64,000 bases of DNA from assembly GCA_002749535.1 (NCBI GenBank), contig MZZL01000065.1, positions 186,001-250,000 on the forward strand. Reading direction: 5' to 3'. Both the position numbers and the translations under genes were made by a program. Source of the stretch: Apophysomyces variabilis (taxonomy: Eukaryota > Mucoromycota > Mucoromycetes > Mucorales > Mucoraceae). Below, piece by piece: positions 45,781-58,028 of this stretch (within the stretch, counting starts at the first letter, position 1; every line of letters begins with the position of its first letter). The notes beneath the pieces were generated by a model. That model was not told the DNA's origin. It was given only the letters and a program-made list of their open reading frames with translations, and searched no databases.

Positions 45781-48700
45781 ATGTCTGCCTTTCATTATTA
45801 TCGACAACCTCTTTTACCTTATTTTACACCGGATAACAAACAACGACGCTCTAAAAAGGCTGTCTCACAAAATCTAGATCGGCTTCTTTCCCGAGCACCT
45901 CCTCAGGGCAACTTCAACGTGAACTATGACGCTTATACCGTACGAATACCCAAGTACTCCTTTGGAAAGGCTACCCTTCTACCTGGATCCGGAGGACTCA
46001 TGGCCATTGCCATCGGAAAGAGGTAACTCGAAACACTAAACTTTCTCGTTATCCCAGCTAAGCAGACGTCTTCTACTCTTATTCTTCTTTGTTTCTTCAG
46101 GACAGCTGACGGTTGGCCTGTCCTTGCAAAACTATCACCCTATGCTATACGATTGGAAAGAGAATACTACATTGCACGTCGTCTCTATGCACAAGCAGAC
46201 GGAAAGAAATACATCCCCGAAGTCGTCGAACTCATTCCACTACCACAAGATGGACTAACCGCCTTGATTTATGCCGACTATGGTGCGAATGATCTCACTT
46301 ACCTTGAACAACGTTATTTTTCCCATTATCGTTTATCTGTGTCGGCTCCCACTTCACCAGCGAAGGACAACGACGACGACCCTAATTACCATGACAATGA
46401 CGGCCTGGGAACCTCAACCGCAGACAATCCCTCGAATCCGCTTTTCGACCTCGAAACATTCCTCAGCTTTGCTATTGAATGCTGTTCCTGTCTGCAGTTT
46501 CTTCATGCCAACGGTATTATTCACGGAGAGCTGCGCCCGTCTGCGTTTCACTGGCGTCGACAAAAGGATGGTATCATCGTGAAAATATGGAATTTTGGTG
46601 CCGGTTTACGGTCATACGAGGAAATTCTTCTGACCAGTTCTGGTTGGCGACGAGCTGTGATGGCAGCCGCTGTGCAAGACGAAGAGGGAGGTCAGCCGCA
46701 TCATCATCATCATCATCGTCACTCCCAATCACGCCTGTCCTCCTCAAAAAGTTTCCAAAATACCCTTGCCTACGTCAGTCCCGAGCAGACAGGTCGCACG
46801 AGTAATGTCCTGGATCATCGCACCGATCTCTATTCGTTGGGCATCATGTTCTTTGTTATCCTTACTGGGCAACCGCCATTTGAAGGTTCCGCTATGGATG
46901 TCATACATGCTGCACTTTCCAGCAATGTACCCCTGGTGCATACCATTCGAAAGGACGTCCCTCCTGTCATCAGTTTGATTATTGATAAGCTAACCCGCAA
47001 GGTAAGGCATTTTAGAAAGAGAACACCGAGAATAATTAAATATAACGAGTGAATTTGCAAAAATCACTAGGCTGTGGATGAACGGTATGATAGTGCCTAT
47101 GGGTTACGTGAGGATCTTCTTGAATGTCAGCGACGATTAAACTGCTCTAGCACATTAGAGGTAAAGAAATCAAACAAACAAGGAGAAAAACTTGGCTATG
47201 GATAAACGGCGGGTGAATAATATTGGGTGATCCTGACCCTACTGTGCTAGTCACTTGTCTTTTTCCCTCTCGGTTTGCACGATATCAATTCTATATTCCA
47301 ATTTCCAAGTAATATTTACGGCAGAGATCGTGAGATTGATTTGATTCGAACGGTCACACGTCGCGTGAGCATGGCTCATGAACAAGAGATATCCAAAGGT
47401 CAGCTGGTGCGTACAAACGACCTATCCTCGTCTGATCCGCATATCCGTACAACAAAAACCGGTTGCGAGATGGTGGTTGTTTTAGGCAATGGTGGTGTAG
47501 GTAAATGTTATCATTGTGCAGCAAAGTACATGAATAGGGCATTGACCGACTGTATTGGATCTAAAAATAGGCAAATCCTCCTTGGTCTCCATGATATACA
47601 CACAGGCTCGTCAATATGGCTACATGGCTACTTCCAAATTCGATTCCAACCAAAAGAGACCTTACAATGGCCTTTTACGTTGTCTGTCATCTATTCTTCG
47701 TCAATTACTTACGGAATCTGAAGCAGTCATTCGCGATTTTTATGAGGACCTTAAGGAGCAGCTTGGTCCTCAGTTCAGCAATGTGCGTTTGATGGTCGAT
47801 ATGGTGCCTGAACTTAAACCCATTCTCAGCGATTATGAGCGCGATTGCTGTCAAGAAGAGGACGATGTTTTATCCAACGTGAATACTGAATCGCGCTTCC
47901 ATGCTGTAGGTTGATAGACATGTATGGAAAGTTTGTCAGGATCACCTATTATGTCCATTTCGTTATTCTAGGTCTTCCTTAATGTTATACGCACCATTGC
48001 ACGCAAAAAGATGATTACCTTGGTATGGCAGATTTCTATGGAGCCGTTTCACTTTTTTCTGATTTTTTGGTTTGCATTAGTGTTTAGACGATTTGCAGGA
48101 AGCGGGTACGCACATACATACACTCATCTATCCATATTCTACTTCTTCTAAGGTAGTAGTATGATTTTTCATACATATTGATAAATCTTCTTTAGATGAA
48201 CCTTCTCTTCACCTTATTTCTACGTTGATCGCATCCCGGATTACGATGCTGATTATCGTGACCTGTCGTGATAATGAAGAGTTACCGGAAAGTGTATGTC
48301 ATCTCATTGAACCGGAAGAGGATGAAGACGGTGTAAGCGACGCCCATATGACCGTCATCAAATTGGCTCCATTAGGAGTCGATGCCATCATTCAACTTGT
48401 CAGCCAGACCTTGCATCGAACATCTGAGGAAGTTCAACCTTTAGCAGATATTATTTTCCATCGTACACGGGGAAATCCATTTTATGCAAAGCAATTCATG
48501 ATGATGATGAAGCGCAAAGACGATATTTGGTTAGACTGGAAAGAGAAGCGATGGAACTTTCGATTGGATAATGTCGCTCATATATTATATCCTCCCAAAA
48601 AGACGGTACAAGTTCAAAACGATTTGGACGGTGTTTTGGATGTTCGTCATTTGGAGTCGCACGTTCGAGAACTTGATCAGTGTGCTCAGATATTCTTAAT

Positions 48701-51700
48701 GTGGGCCAGTCTTATTGGTACTATCTTTGACTTTCGACAGATCAAATGGTTGATGATGGCTACCGATGTGCTGACGGAAGATGGGGACCAGAATAGCGAA
48801 TTAAGCGATTCAAGCACCACCATGGATGAGGAGGAATATCATGCGATGTTAGAATCAGGAGTTGTAATGGGCCACGATGGACTTCAAATGCATGATGAAA
48901 ATAAGTATGCCAATATGGCTATGGCAGGCTTGCAGGTTGCTTTACAGGAAGGGATCATTCAACCAAAAACGGGAACTGAGTTTCAGTTTATTCACGATCG
49001 ATACTGTCAGGCAGCATCAATGCTTGTGGATGATAAAGATCGTGAACGTATGCATCTCAAGATTGGACAAATGCTTATGCTTGATCACGGTGCCGACGTC
49101 TTTTTGACGGCAGACCATTTTGTAAAAAGCATCGATATCATTCAGCGTTTTAGTCTTCGTGCCAAATACCGACAGACTTTAATTAAAGCAGGTGATGCTG
49201 CATCTAGTTCAGGTGCTCTGCAGATTGCCTGGACGTATTATGAATGTGCTATGTCGTTACTGAATCAGGACCCTTGGGAAGACGGACCTGACGCATCCTA
49301 TCAGGAAACACTTAACCTTTACCTCAAAATGTCTGAACAACAGTTACAACTCTGGAATCGACGTGCGGAAGCAACCAAGTTTTTGGATGAGATCATGGTT
49401 CGCACAGCAGCACGACCTGTGGATCGCGCTTTGGCCTGGCGCCTGAAAGCACGCATGTGTTTCCAGCACCAGCAACACGATGAGGGTATTGCAGCTATCT
49501 TACAAGCACTAAGAGAACTTGGTGTGGAGGGGATCTATCCAGATGTATCGGAGAAGCAGGTCAATGAAATGTATGAACGAGTCAAGACAAGCATTTTGGA
49601 GCATGGTTTCCAAAAGCTGACCGAGTATGGACCTTGCCATGATCGACCCACGTTGGCCATTATGTACCTGCTTAATGAAGCCTGCACAGGAGCATACTGG
49701 ATGAACCGCCGCCTGTTAGATTATGCCGCATTGACCTTGGTACAACTTTCTCTCGATCATGGTTATGGTATGGCCAGTGGTGGCGGTTTCATCTGGGTTG
49801 GATGCACCGCCGCTCGGCTCACTGAATACAAGCTTGGTGCCAAGCTGGGAGAGCTTGGCCTGGCCATCAGTGAGAAACACGCAGGCAATTCAGAGATTGC
49901 GCGTGCGATCATTATCCACTATATCAATCTTTCTCAGTGGACCGAAACGTGGTATCAAGACCACGTTGCTCAGTTTCGACGCGCCTACAAATATGCCATT
50001 GCTGGAGGTGATAAGGTAGAATCCCGGAAACAAACCCGTCCATTTTGTGCTGATTTATCTTAGATTTTCTCGGCTATGGCGTTGTTCCATATCTCTAGTA
50101 CGTTGTACTTCACTGGTCGCAACTTATCCGAAGTCAGCTGGCATCTGAACCATAGCATGGAAGAGTGTGGCGAAGATAGCTCAAAGGATGTTCTGATCCT
50201 GAACATCTCTCTATGGCGATCGATTTTGGCCTTTCAAGGAAAGACAGCCATGGAGGCGCACAAGATTTTGGACGACCCTATAGAGGAAGATGGCGAATGC
50301 TTTGAGGAACATCACTTTGTGCAAAATATGTGTGCACAAAACATTAGCCCTGGTAGCCCATTGATATGGTAATAACATCTCTATGGGTCTTGATTGATTA
50401 GCAAATTGAACCGCAATTTTCTAGGCATTGGAGTCTCAAGATTGTAGTTCTTTACCATTTCGGATTTTATCAAGAAGCTGTTGGTTTAGGATTCAAAATT
50501 CAAGAGGTCTCTTCGAATAACCCAGGTCACCGGCACAAGGCAATAGCGTTATTTTATCATTCACTGTCCATGATTGCCTGTATCCGTGACGAGACACTTG
50601 ACGAGACTACACACGAAAAATACATGGTTGATGTGCTAGAAAACCAAAGGACGTTGGGAGAATGGGCGAATCATTCAGAGGAAAACTACAGGATGTATCA
50701 TAAACTGGTAGATGCGGAGATAGCCTCTCTCTCAAAAGACATGGACACGATTGTGAGATTATACAATGAAACAATCGATTTAGCATTGAAAAGTCAGCGT
50801 AAACCCTTCCTTGGTCTGGCCTATCAGCTTGCTGCGGAATATTACATTCGCGCAGGTCTTGGTATGTTGGCGCTTCCATTGCTCACGCAATCGATGGAAT
50901 TTTACAACCTTTGGGGAGCTTGTGGTCAAACACGGTTCCTTATGGAACGCCACAGCGATATCCTAAAGAGACAAGTTTCTCTTGGTCAAAGCGTCGATGC
51001 AGGTACACAGACGGATGTTGAAATGTCGTCCATGGATAGTATGTGGGAGGATGAGTCCCCAGAGCCTTCACTTCGAGAACTGTATGGAGATGAATCATTA
51101 ACAGGACTTGCTGAATCGGAGACAGCTGTGTTCAGTCTTGACATTGTTGACCTTACTACGATTATCAAGAGTTCACAAGGTATGGAATTTCAGCGATAGA
51201 AGGTAAAACAAGGTGTTCTTAGATTCTTTGCTGTCTTAGTGATCTCGAACGAAATGAATTCATTTAATGAACTTCTCAAGAAGATGATGACTATCATCCT
51301 GACGAACTCAGGTGCTGAAGCCGGTGCAATCATTATTAAAGAAGGCTCTTTCGGTATTGCAGCTCATTCAACGCGTTCAACATGTGATACGTTTGAACCG
51401 CCTATACCACTCAATGACGATAACGAGTTAATTACAACACTTGTTGTACACTACGTTATTCATACGCAGACAATGCTGTTTATACCAAATATTCAAGAAG
51501 ACACGCGATTTGCCACCGGCACTTGGTTCGCACGCACTGGTCCAAAGTCAGTGATATGCATGCCCATTCTTCATAAGAACACTCTTGTCGGTGTGCTCTA
51601 TCTACATGCCAACTTGAATACATTTACCCGCAAGCATATTACGGTGTTGTCCTTGTTATGCGACCAGATAGGTATTTCTATTACTAATGCCTTGTTATTC

Positions 51701-53787
51701 AAGTCCGTCCAAAAGGCGTCCCGTACAAACGCGGAAGCGCTGGAAGAAGCGCGAAGAAGTCGGGAGCAGGCACTCAAAGCAACCAAACTTAAATCCAACT
51801 TTTTGGCCAACATGTGTAAGTTTTCTCTTAATTCTATTCTTCGTTCTCATACTTGTTTTTGTTTTGACCTTAGCGCATGAGCTTCGTACTCCATTTTCTG
51901 GATTTTATGGCATGATTTCTCTCCTTAGCGAGACTCGCCTTGACACGGAGCAACGGGAATTTGTGCTTATTGCTAAACAAAGCTGTGAAATGCTACTGCA
52001 CATAATTGGTAAGCGCTCAAGCTAACGCGGGAAGGGAAAGACAAATCAATCCAAAAGACTAAATTTTGTTTGCTAGATGATCTACTTGACTTCTCAAAGT
52101 TAGAAGCACGCAAAGTGAAGCTTCATTCTGGGTTGTTTTATATCGAAGATCTGATGGCGGACCGCATGGAACTGTTGATTACGTTGGCTTCTAACAAAAA
52201 CCTGGAGTTGACTTACTTTATGGACCCCAACGTTCCTCCTATGGTCTATGGTGATGGAAACCGGATCGGTCAGTAAGTAATAAGCAAGAAAAGCCAATGC
52301 GATAGTATTGAGTAACCTTTTGCCTTTTATTTTAGAATCTTAATGAACCTGATAGGCAATGCCATCAAATTCACCCATATAGGTGAGGTAACTGTTCGAT
52401 GTACTGTGGAGGAAAATGTCAACTATGATCCTCCTCTGAGAGACGAGGAGATGATGTTGAAGTTTTCCGTACGGGACACCGGTATTGGTAAGTTGTTAAA
52501 GCACTTATTCCCTTTTTGGTTTGCTCATGTTGTGGCACGAATTCGACAGGTATGACGAAGGAGGCAATCAAATGTCTATTTTTGCCGTTCAGCCAGGTAG
52601 ACGGATCCACGACAAGGTAAGGAAAAGAAAAGCAATCATTCTATTCTTTTCTCTTTGTTTGTAACATTGAGTAGAAACTTTGGTGGCACGGGTCTAGGTC
52701 TTTCGATCTGCTTAGAACTCGTTCGACTCATGGGAGGCGATATATGGGTAGAATCCAAGGAAAATATGGGCTCCACGTTTTATTTCCGTGTGCGTGTGAT
52801 GAAAGCGTCTTCGGTTGCTGAACCTGGCATCTTGGATCCCCGGACAAGCGAGGTCAAGAGCTTAATACAGCGGCTACATAATCCAAAGGTCATCTTAGCC
52901 ACTTCGAGTCGTCAGGCTGCTATGTTCGAAATTATGTTGCCTGATCTGGATTTCGAGCGTGTTGATTCGCCAGAAGAGGCTTTGGATAGAAAGTGTGATT
53001 ACATCGTGGTTGATATGCCAAGAGCAGAGACAGTCAAACGCCTCGTCGATGCAATTGAAGCGAGCAGGCGACAGACCCACGTGGTGATATTGTATGCACC
53101 CACGGTGGAGAACATCAAACGTCAGATTGCAGGCTCGACCGACCATTCCACTTTCCATCCGAATGTAACCAGGATTTCCAAACCAATACGTCGTCTCAAA
53201 TTCCTAAACGCGTTGATTAAGACCCATCCTGAACCCCTTGTTGTGGAACGTTCCTTTTCGGCCTCTTATATGAATCAAAACCGGGAAGGATTTACACCCG
53301 AAGAGTTGGCCATTTTCCAGAATCAGAAGATTTTGGTTGCAGAAGGTTTGGAAACAGGAAGAAGAAAGAAAGAAAACTGATTGAACATGATCTATGCATG
53401 CATGATGAAAAAATAGATAACGAAGTGGCACAAAAGCTGATTGTCAGACAGCTTGCCCGGTTGGGTTTTATGGTAGAAACATGCAACAATGGCTTCGAAT
53501 GTGTCGATACTTGGACACAGCGAGGTCCTGGCTATTTCTTACTGGCATGGATTGATCATCATATGCCAGGATGCGATGGTATCGAAGCAACAAAGAAAAT
53601 ACGCTCCTTGGAACGAGAATTGAATGTGGCGACGCCCATGCCTATCATTGCCCTTACAGCCGATATCCAAAAGGTAGCACAACAAAGTTGTCTTGACGCA
53701 GGCATGAACGACTACGTGACCAAGCCATTAATGCAAAAAGATTTGGTGACCATCCTGCGTCGCTACTGTTCACCCGTGCTATCCTAA
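45781..53787 (+). CDS. hybrid histidine kinase with protein-kinase-like, AAA-type, GAF and receiver domains
   Basis: Seventeen exons, all in phase, give about 2,313 aa: 45781-46022, 46101-47001, 47071-47160, 47251-47500, 47571-47905, 47972-48022, 48081-48105, 48196-50015, 50064-50368, 50425-51179, 51240-51815, 51874-52008, 52077-52272, 52336-52487, 52550-52616, 52675-53345, 53417-53787. Domains in order: a Ser/Thr-kinase-like region (about 60-400) with HGELRPSAF and WNFGAG in place of HRD and DFG, then [10 protein letters not shown] and DLYSLGI; an ATPase module with Walker A GNGGVGKSS (about 490) and a Walker-B-like [10 protein letters not shown] (about 624); a long helical region; GAF (about 1600-1750); HisKA with MSHELRTP (His1785); HATPase with [22 protein letters not shown]; and a receiver with ED, Asp2237 (WIDHHMP) and TKP. 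This matches fungal class X kinases (fission-yeast Mak2/Mak3-like), which relay oxidative-stress signals to Ypd1-type phosphotransferases. Confidence 0.9.
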
Positions 53788-54210
53788 CGTAACTAATTCT
53801 GCTAATAATATACAAAAACAAAAATATTATATCTCCTCTTGTATTATGTAATAGTGCACAAAACAGGTATGGAGATCGTCAGATCCGACTGTAAGTGAGG
53901 TATTACGATATAAGGCAGCTCAAATGTCTCATTGAACCGAAAAAAAAAAGGGGGAGACATTACCTATTTCGCATAGATTAGCATCAAAACATTGGTTTGT
54001 TCTTTCACTATGTAAATTCATGCTTGTAATAAATTTCTCGTTTCTTATGTTTCTTTATCATTCTATAAAAGCAGATTGCATAAAAATGGAATATACATAG
54101 GGTTGTATGAATCTTTCTTGGTATAGGTTAGCGTAAAGAGAAAAAAAAGCTAAGCTTGCTGTTCAATAGAAGGCAGAAAGGAGGAAAAGTAGGAGCAAGC
54201 AAAGTTGATT
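53788..54210. other. intergenic region between convergent genes
   Basis: 3' flanks of the histidine kinase and the Sel1-repeat gene. AATAAA occurs at 54028-54033, a candidate poly(A) signal for the kinase, though 240 nt from its stop. Confidence 0.5.
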
Positions 54211-55646
54211 CTATTTCTTTTTACCGAACAAACCCAAAGACCATCGACTTGGTCTTTTCTCAGGCAGTGAATCTTCTGGTGGGGAAGAAGGTCGACTGTT
54301 TCTTGGAGAAGACGGTTGTTCAGGTTGAATACTTTTGGTAGCAGCTAGGATTTGGAGTTTTTGACGCGAAGGTTCATAACCTTGGCTTGTGGCCATCTGG
54401 AACCATCCTTTGGCAACTTCTACATCCTGTGGCACACCTTCTCCGTTTAGAAACCTAAACGTAGTTTGATTTATCATGTTAGATACACTCAGTCACCCAT
54501 GTACATCTATCCAATCGATCCTGCAAAGACCAGCCTCCTCTTCTTCCTACTCAAAGATACTTACATTTCTCCTAGCATGTGTTGAGCGTAAGGATGCGGT
54601 GCGTCTGGTTGACTGGCAGCGGTCTGATAGTACTGAAAAGCTTTTTGATAATGACGCTCGACACCCCACCCGTTCCGGTACATATCTCCGAGGGCGGATT
54701 GGCAAAAGGTGATGTTCTGCTCCCCTTTGGTGCACCATTCGAGTGCTTTGGCATAGTCTTTCTTGACGTTCCCTGATCCTCTGAGATAAATAGTAGCAAT
54801 ATCCTCAATCGCCAAAGTGAAACCCTGCTCCACGGACGCTGCGAGCCATCGGATCGCTTCCTGTGCATTTTCAGGCGTGCCTCGTCCCTTCAGATAAAGA
54901 CATCCCAAGATGTACTGGCAATACTTGTCCTGTGCCTTGGCTCCCATGGAGGCATAATTAAAAGCGCGTGCATCGTCCTTCGGGACCTCGGCGCTGCCTT
55001 CATAAAAGCCATAGGCTAAATCGACCAAGGCACGCTGATCCCCTTGCGCCAACGCCTTCTCATACCAATATAAAGATTGCGCCATGTTATTCTTAGAATA
55101 TTTGTAGCGGTCACTGTACAAACGCCCAAGCTCATAAGCGGCTTCGGCATGCCCTTCTTCGGCAGCCTGCTGCAAATAACGAACGCCGGTATCGATATCT
55201 TGTTCTAGCCCAATGCCTTTGGAAAACAACAATCCAACGAGATAGCAAAGATGAGGCCGACGTGTCTCAGCTGCTCCTTTGAGGATCAAGTCGATGGTGC
55301 TAAAACGATGCATGGTGTCGTCATGATGCTGAACATCCTCCAGATCGGATGAGCATGCCGCCAGTGCCGATGCCAATTGTTTGTCGAAGACGCTGCGGGA
55401 CCATAAATCAGCCTCACGTTGGTCTTTCTGAATAAAAGGGCTGGAACCTTCGGCATAGATGGTACTCAATTTAGTCTTCGCTTCAGTGTCATGTTGGGTT
55501 GCCCTGAGACGGAGGAATGTCAAGGCTTCCAGGGCGGCGGAGGCATCATCCTCTGTTGATTTCCGTATCAACTCGGTGGCATTCACAAGACGCAGTTCAG
55601 AAGCACTCTCCAAAAGCTGTCTAGGGTCTTGATATTCCAAAGCCAT
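54211..55646 (-). CDS. Sel1-like-repeat protein, 441 aa
   Basis: Two exons (55646-54565 and 54454-54211) with a phase-2 intron. The frame is open upstream, but the first ATG is 55646 (MALEYQDPRQ). From about residue 135 there are successive Sel1-like repeats with the AxxxLGxxYxxGxGxxxDxxxAxxWyxkAA pattern: VGLLFSKGIGLEQD, AAYELGRLYSD, LGCLYLKGRGTPENAQEA, LGDMYRNGWGVERHYQKA and, across the splice, LGEMFLNGEGVPQDVEVA. The C-terminal 40 residues are Ser/Pro-rich and end in a basic FGKKK. Sel1 repeats are helical scaffolds, for example in Hrd3 (ERAD) and in Skt5/Chs4 (chitin synthase activation). No signal peptide or prenylation motif is seen, so a specific role cannot be assigned. It diverges from U1-70K across a 780-bp promoter region. 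Confidence 0.83.
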
Positions 55647-56426
55647 GGAACGCTGGGAAAAAGAGAGGAGAGGACAAAGAAAAAAAAAAAAGGACCTGCG
55701 GGAAGCCCGGAGAACTGTCTTTTTTTCATTTTGGACAGCGGTGATTGTATTCCGTGCAATGTTACACACAGTGAGCAGAACGAGGATAAAAGTGGCACTT
55801 ATGTCAGGATCCGAAAACAATCGAGCTTGGTACTAACGTATGCAAAAGAATCTATGCGTTTATTTTTACCGTTGATAAATTGATCTATCTCATTTTGGTG
55901 ATTTGCAAAACAAAGGAATTGACACTTATAGGATGACTTGACCCCAAATTAATGCCTAGTGGTTTGTTCCATAAGCGAGTCTGACATACACAAATCCATA
56001 GGTGTGCAATACTGCAATCTCTCAAGACTGAATGCGACTGTAGCTAACTGATCTGCTCTTTCACGCACAATAAGAAATGGCGCGACCTAGTCTATAAGAG
56101 CTGATAGTAGTTGAGGCAATTGTGTTTTGCTCCAATGAGACACCTATATAGCACCTTTGTATTCAGACAAACGGGCTTTCTTATGATTTTTATGGCCACA
56201 ATAGTGGTAAAAGACTTGTTGTACCGTAGCTCTTTTGCGCTTCATACTCTATGTCAGTATGATTGGCTGCCCGTGGTCGTGATTCGGAGTTTTGTTTATG
56301 TTAGTGCACGTCACTAGCAAGTCGCAAGTCGCGGCTGCACCCTCTCTGACTTTTTTCTCTCTCTATTTTCGTTGAGTTGTGTTGCGGCGTCTTTTTGGTT
56401 TCTTTTTTTCAAAGTCCCTATAAGAC
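55647..56426. promoter_or_regulatory. shared upstream region of divergent Sel1-repeat and U1-70K genes
   Basis: A 780-bp interval between two divergent starts; no gene inside. It has A-rich tracts near 55680 and pyrimidine-rich DNA just before the U1-70K ATG. It is likely to hold both promoters; no specific factor site was recognised. Confidence 0.45.
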
Positions 56427-57692
56427 ATGACAGACAAACTCCCACCCAATCTATTAAAGCTATTCGCACCACGTCCACCTCTTCCTTATGCTCCACCATT
56501 GGACAAAGATCCCGAAAAACGTGTCGGTGCCAAAATTACAGGGATCGCATCTTTGGTCGACATGCTGAAGAACTATGACCCAGATTACGTTCCTTGGAAA
56601 ACGATCGAAGAGAAACGAAAAGAAAAGGTACTCTCCCAAGGATAAAATTACCCCTTCTTGATCGTTCCGTTTTCTTACTGAACAATCTTTTTATACATAG
56701 ATGGAAGCTAGAAAGAAAAAGGCGCAAGAAAATCTAACCAAAGCAGAAGCCGAATGTAAGTAGAATAGTAAGATGGGGCAATGCCATGACTCACAGGATG
56801 ACACTGTTTTAATAATGCAGATAACCCTGAGAACGACGCCAACATTCAAGGAAACCCTTTTAACACGCTATTTGTCGCCAGGCTGAGCTACGAGTTGACA
56901 GACAGTGATCTTCTACGGGAATTTGAACTATACGGACCAATCAAACACGTAAGTTTTGCTCTTCCTGAAATTTTTCTTCTTTTCTCTGTATACCAAGAGA
57001 GAGAGGGGTGCGGTAGAATAGAGATATATTTGCCTCCATGTGATTGCTTGTTTGAGGACGGAGATATCATGAGCTTAGGAAACTGACTTTACTTCTTTAG
57101 CTACGACTTGTAAAAGATACAGAAGGAAAGTCCCGTGGATATGCCTTTATTGAATACGAAAGGGAAAAGGATATGAAAGGTAAAGCAAATTGACCAATAT
57201 TTAGGAATCGGATGTCACTGAAACATAAGTCGAAATGTATTGCAATTGAAAAAAAAAGCTGCCTACAAGGATGCCGACGGTTTAAAAATACTTGGACGAC
57301 GTATTATTGTGGATGTTGAACGTGGTCGAACAGTCAAAGGTTGGAGACCTCGCCGACTAGCAGGTGGACTAGGTGGCACACGCGATGGCCGATCCCAGAG
57401 TTCGAGCCATGCTAACCGCGACCGATCATCCTACAACGATTATGGTCATGATCGTGGTTATGGTCGCCACGGCCATGATCGTGGAGGATATGGCGGTTAT
57501 GGTGGAGGCGGCGGCGGTGGCTACGGTTACGGTAGAAGAGATTATGACGATCGAAGGAGATCTCGCATGCGTTCTAGAAGCCGAAGCCCACACGGATTCA
57601 AAGACAGGGAAAGAGAACGATATGGTGGTGGTCGTGGCAGAGATAGATCGAGAGACCGCATGGGCCGTAGAGACAGGGAACGTTACGCATGA
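56427..57692 (+). CDS. U1 small nuclear ribonucleoprotein 70 kDa
   Basis: Five exons (56427-56627, 56701-56755, 56821-56948, 57101-57179, 57259-57692) give 298 aa. The N-terminal [17 protein letters not shown] matches the U1-70K signature that wraps U1 snRNP (human [20 protein letters not shown]). A basic helix follows, then an RRM (about 97-175) with RNP2 [10 protein letters not shown] and RNP1 SRGYAFIEY. The invariant [17 protein letters not shown] and GGLGGTR close the RRM. The tail is Gly/Arg-rich ([12 protein letters not shown]) and RS-like, ending in RDRERYA. The protein binds U1 snRNA stem-loop I and helps define 5' splice sites. Homologous to human SNRNP70 and fission-yeast usp101. 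Confidence 0.95.
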
Positions 57693-58028
57693 ACGTGAGA
57701 ATAACACAGTCTTTCACTTTTCCAATTCTATGTGTCATTTTATTGTCTTAAGAATAATGAATGGGCAAGTATAACAAGTTAGGAAACCACAACACGGTTT
57801 TTGGGTAAGCATTTTTTTTAGAAGAGAAAGAAGAATTAAGAAAGAAAGAGAGAGACAGAAAAAGAATGGGAATGTACAACTTTTTCATGTGTTTGACCCT
57901 TGATGGGTTGAGAAAAAAAAAACTATTGTACGACCATAGACTGTAGCACACCGCGCAATTAGCAGTGGTTGTTTGATGTAACCATAAACTGTTTTCTGCT
58001 GAGTCTCTTCAACACTATCTCTCTTGTT

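Noticed and set aside
54561..55820. Longer Sel1-repeat protein starting at 55820 with a possible signal anchor
   Set aside because: That start is TTG; the first ATG in frame is 55646, and the extra sequence is a low-complexity A/T tract.
57373..57774. 133-codon plus-strand frame and a minus-strand shadow at 57426-57707
   Set aside because: They are out-of-frame translations of the Gly/Arg repeats of U1-70K.
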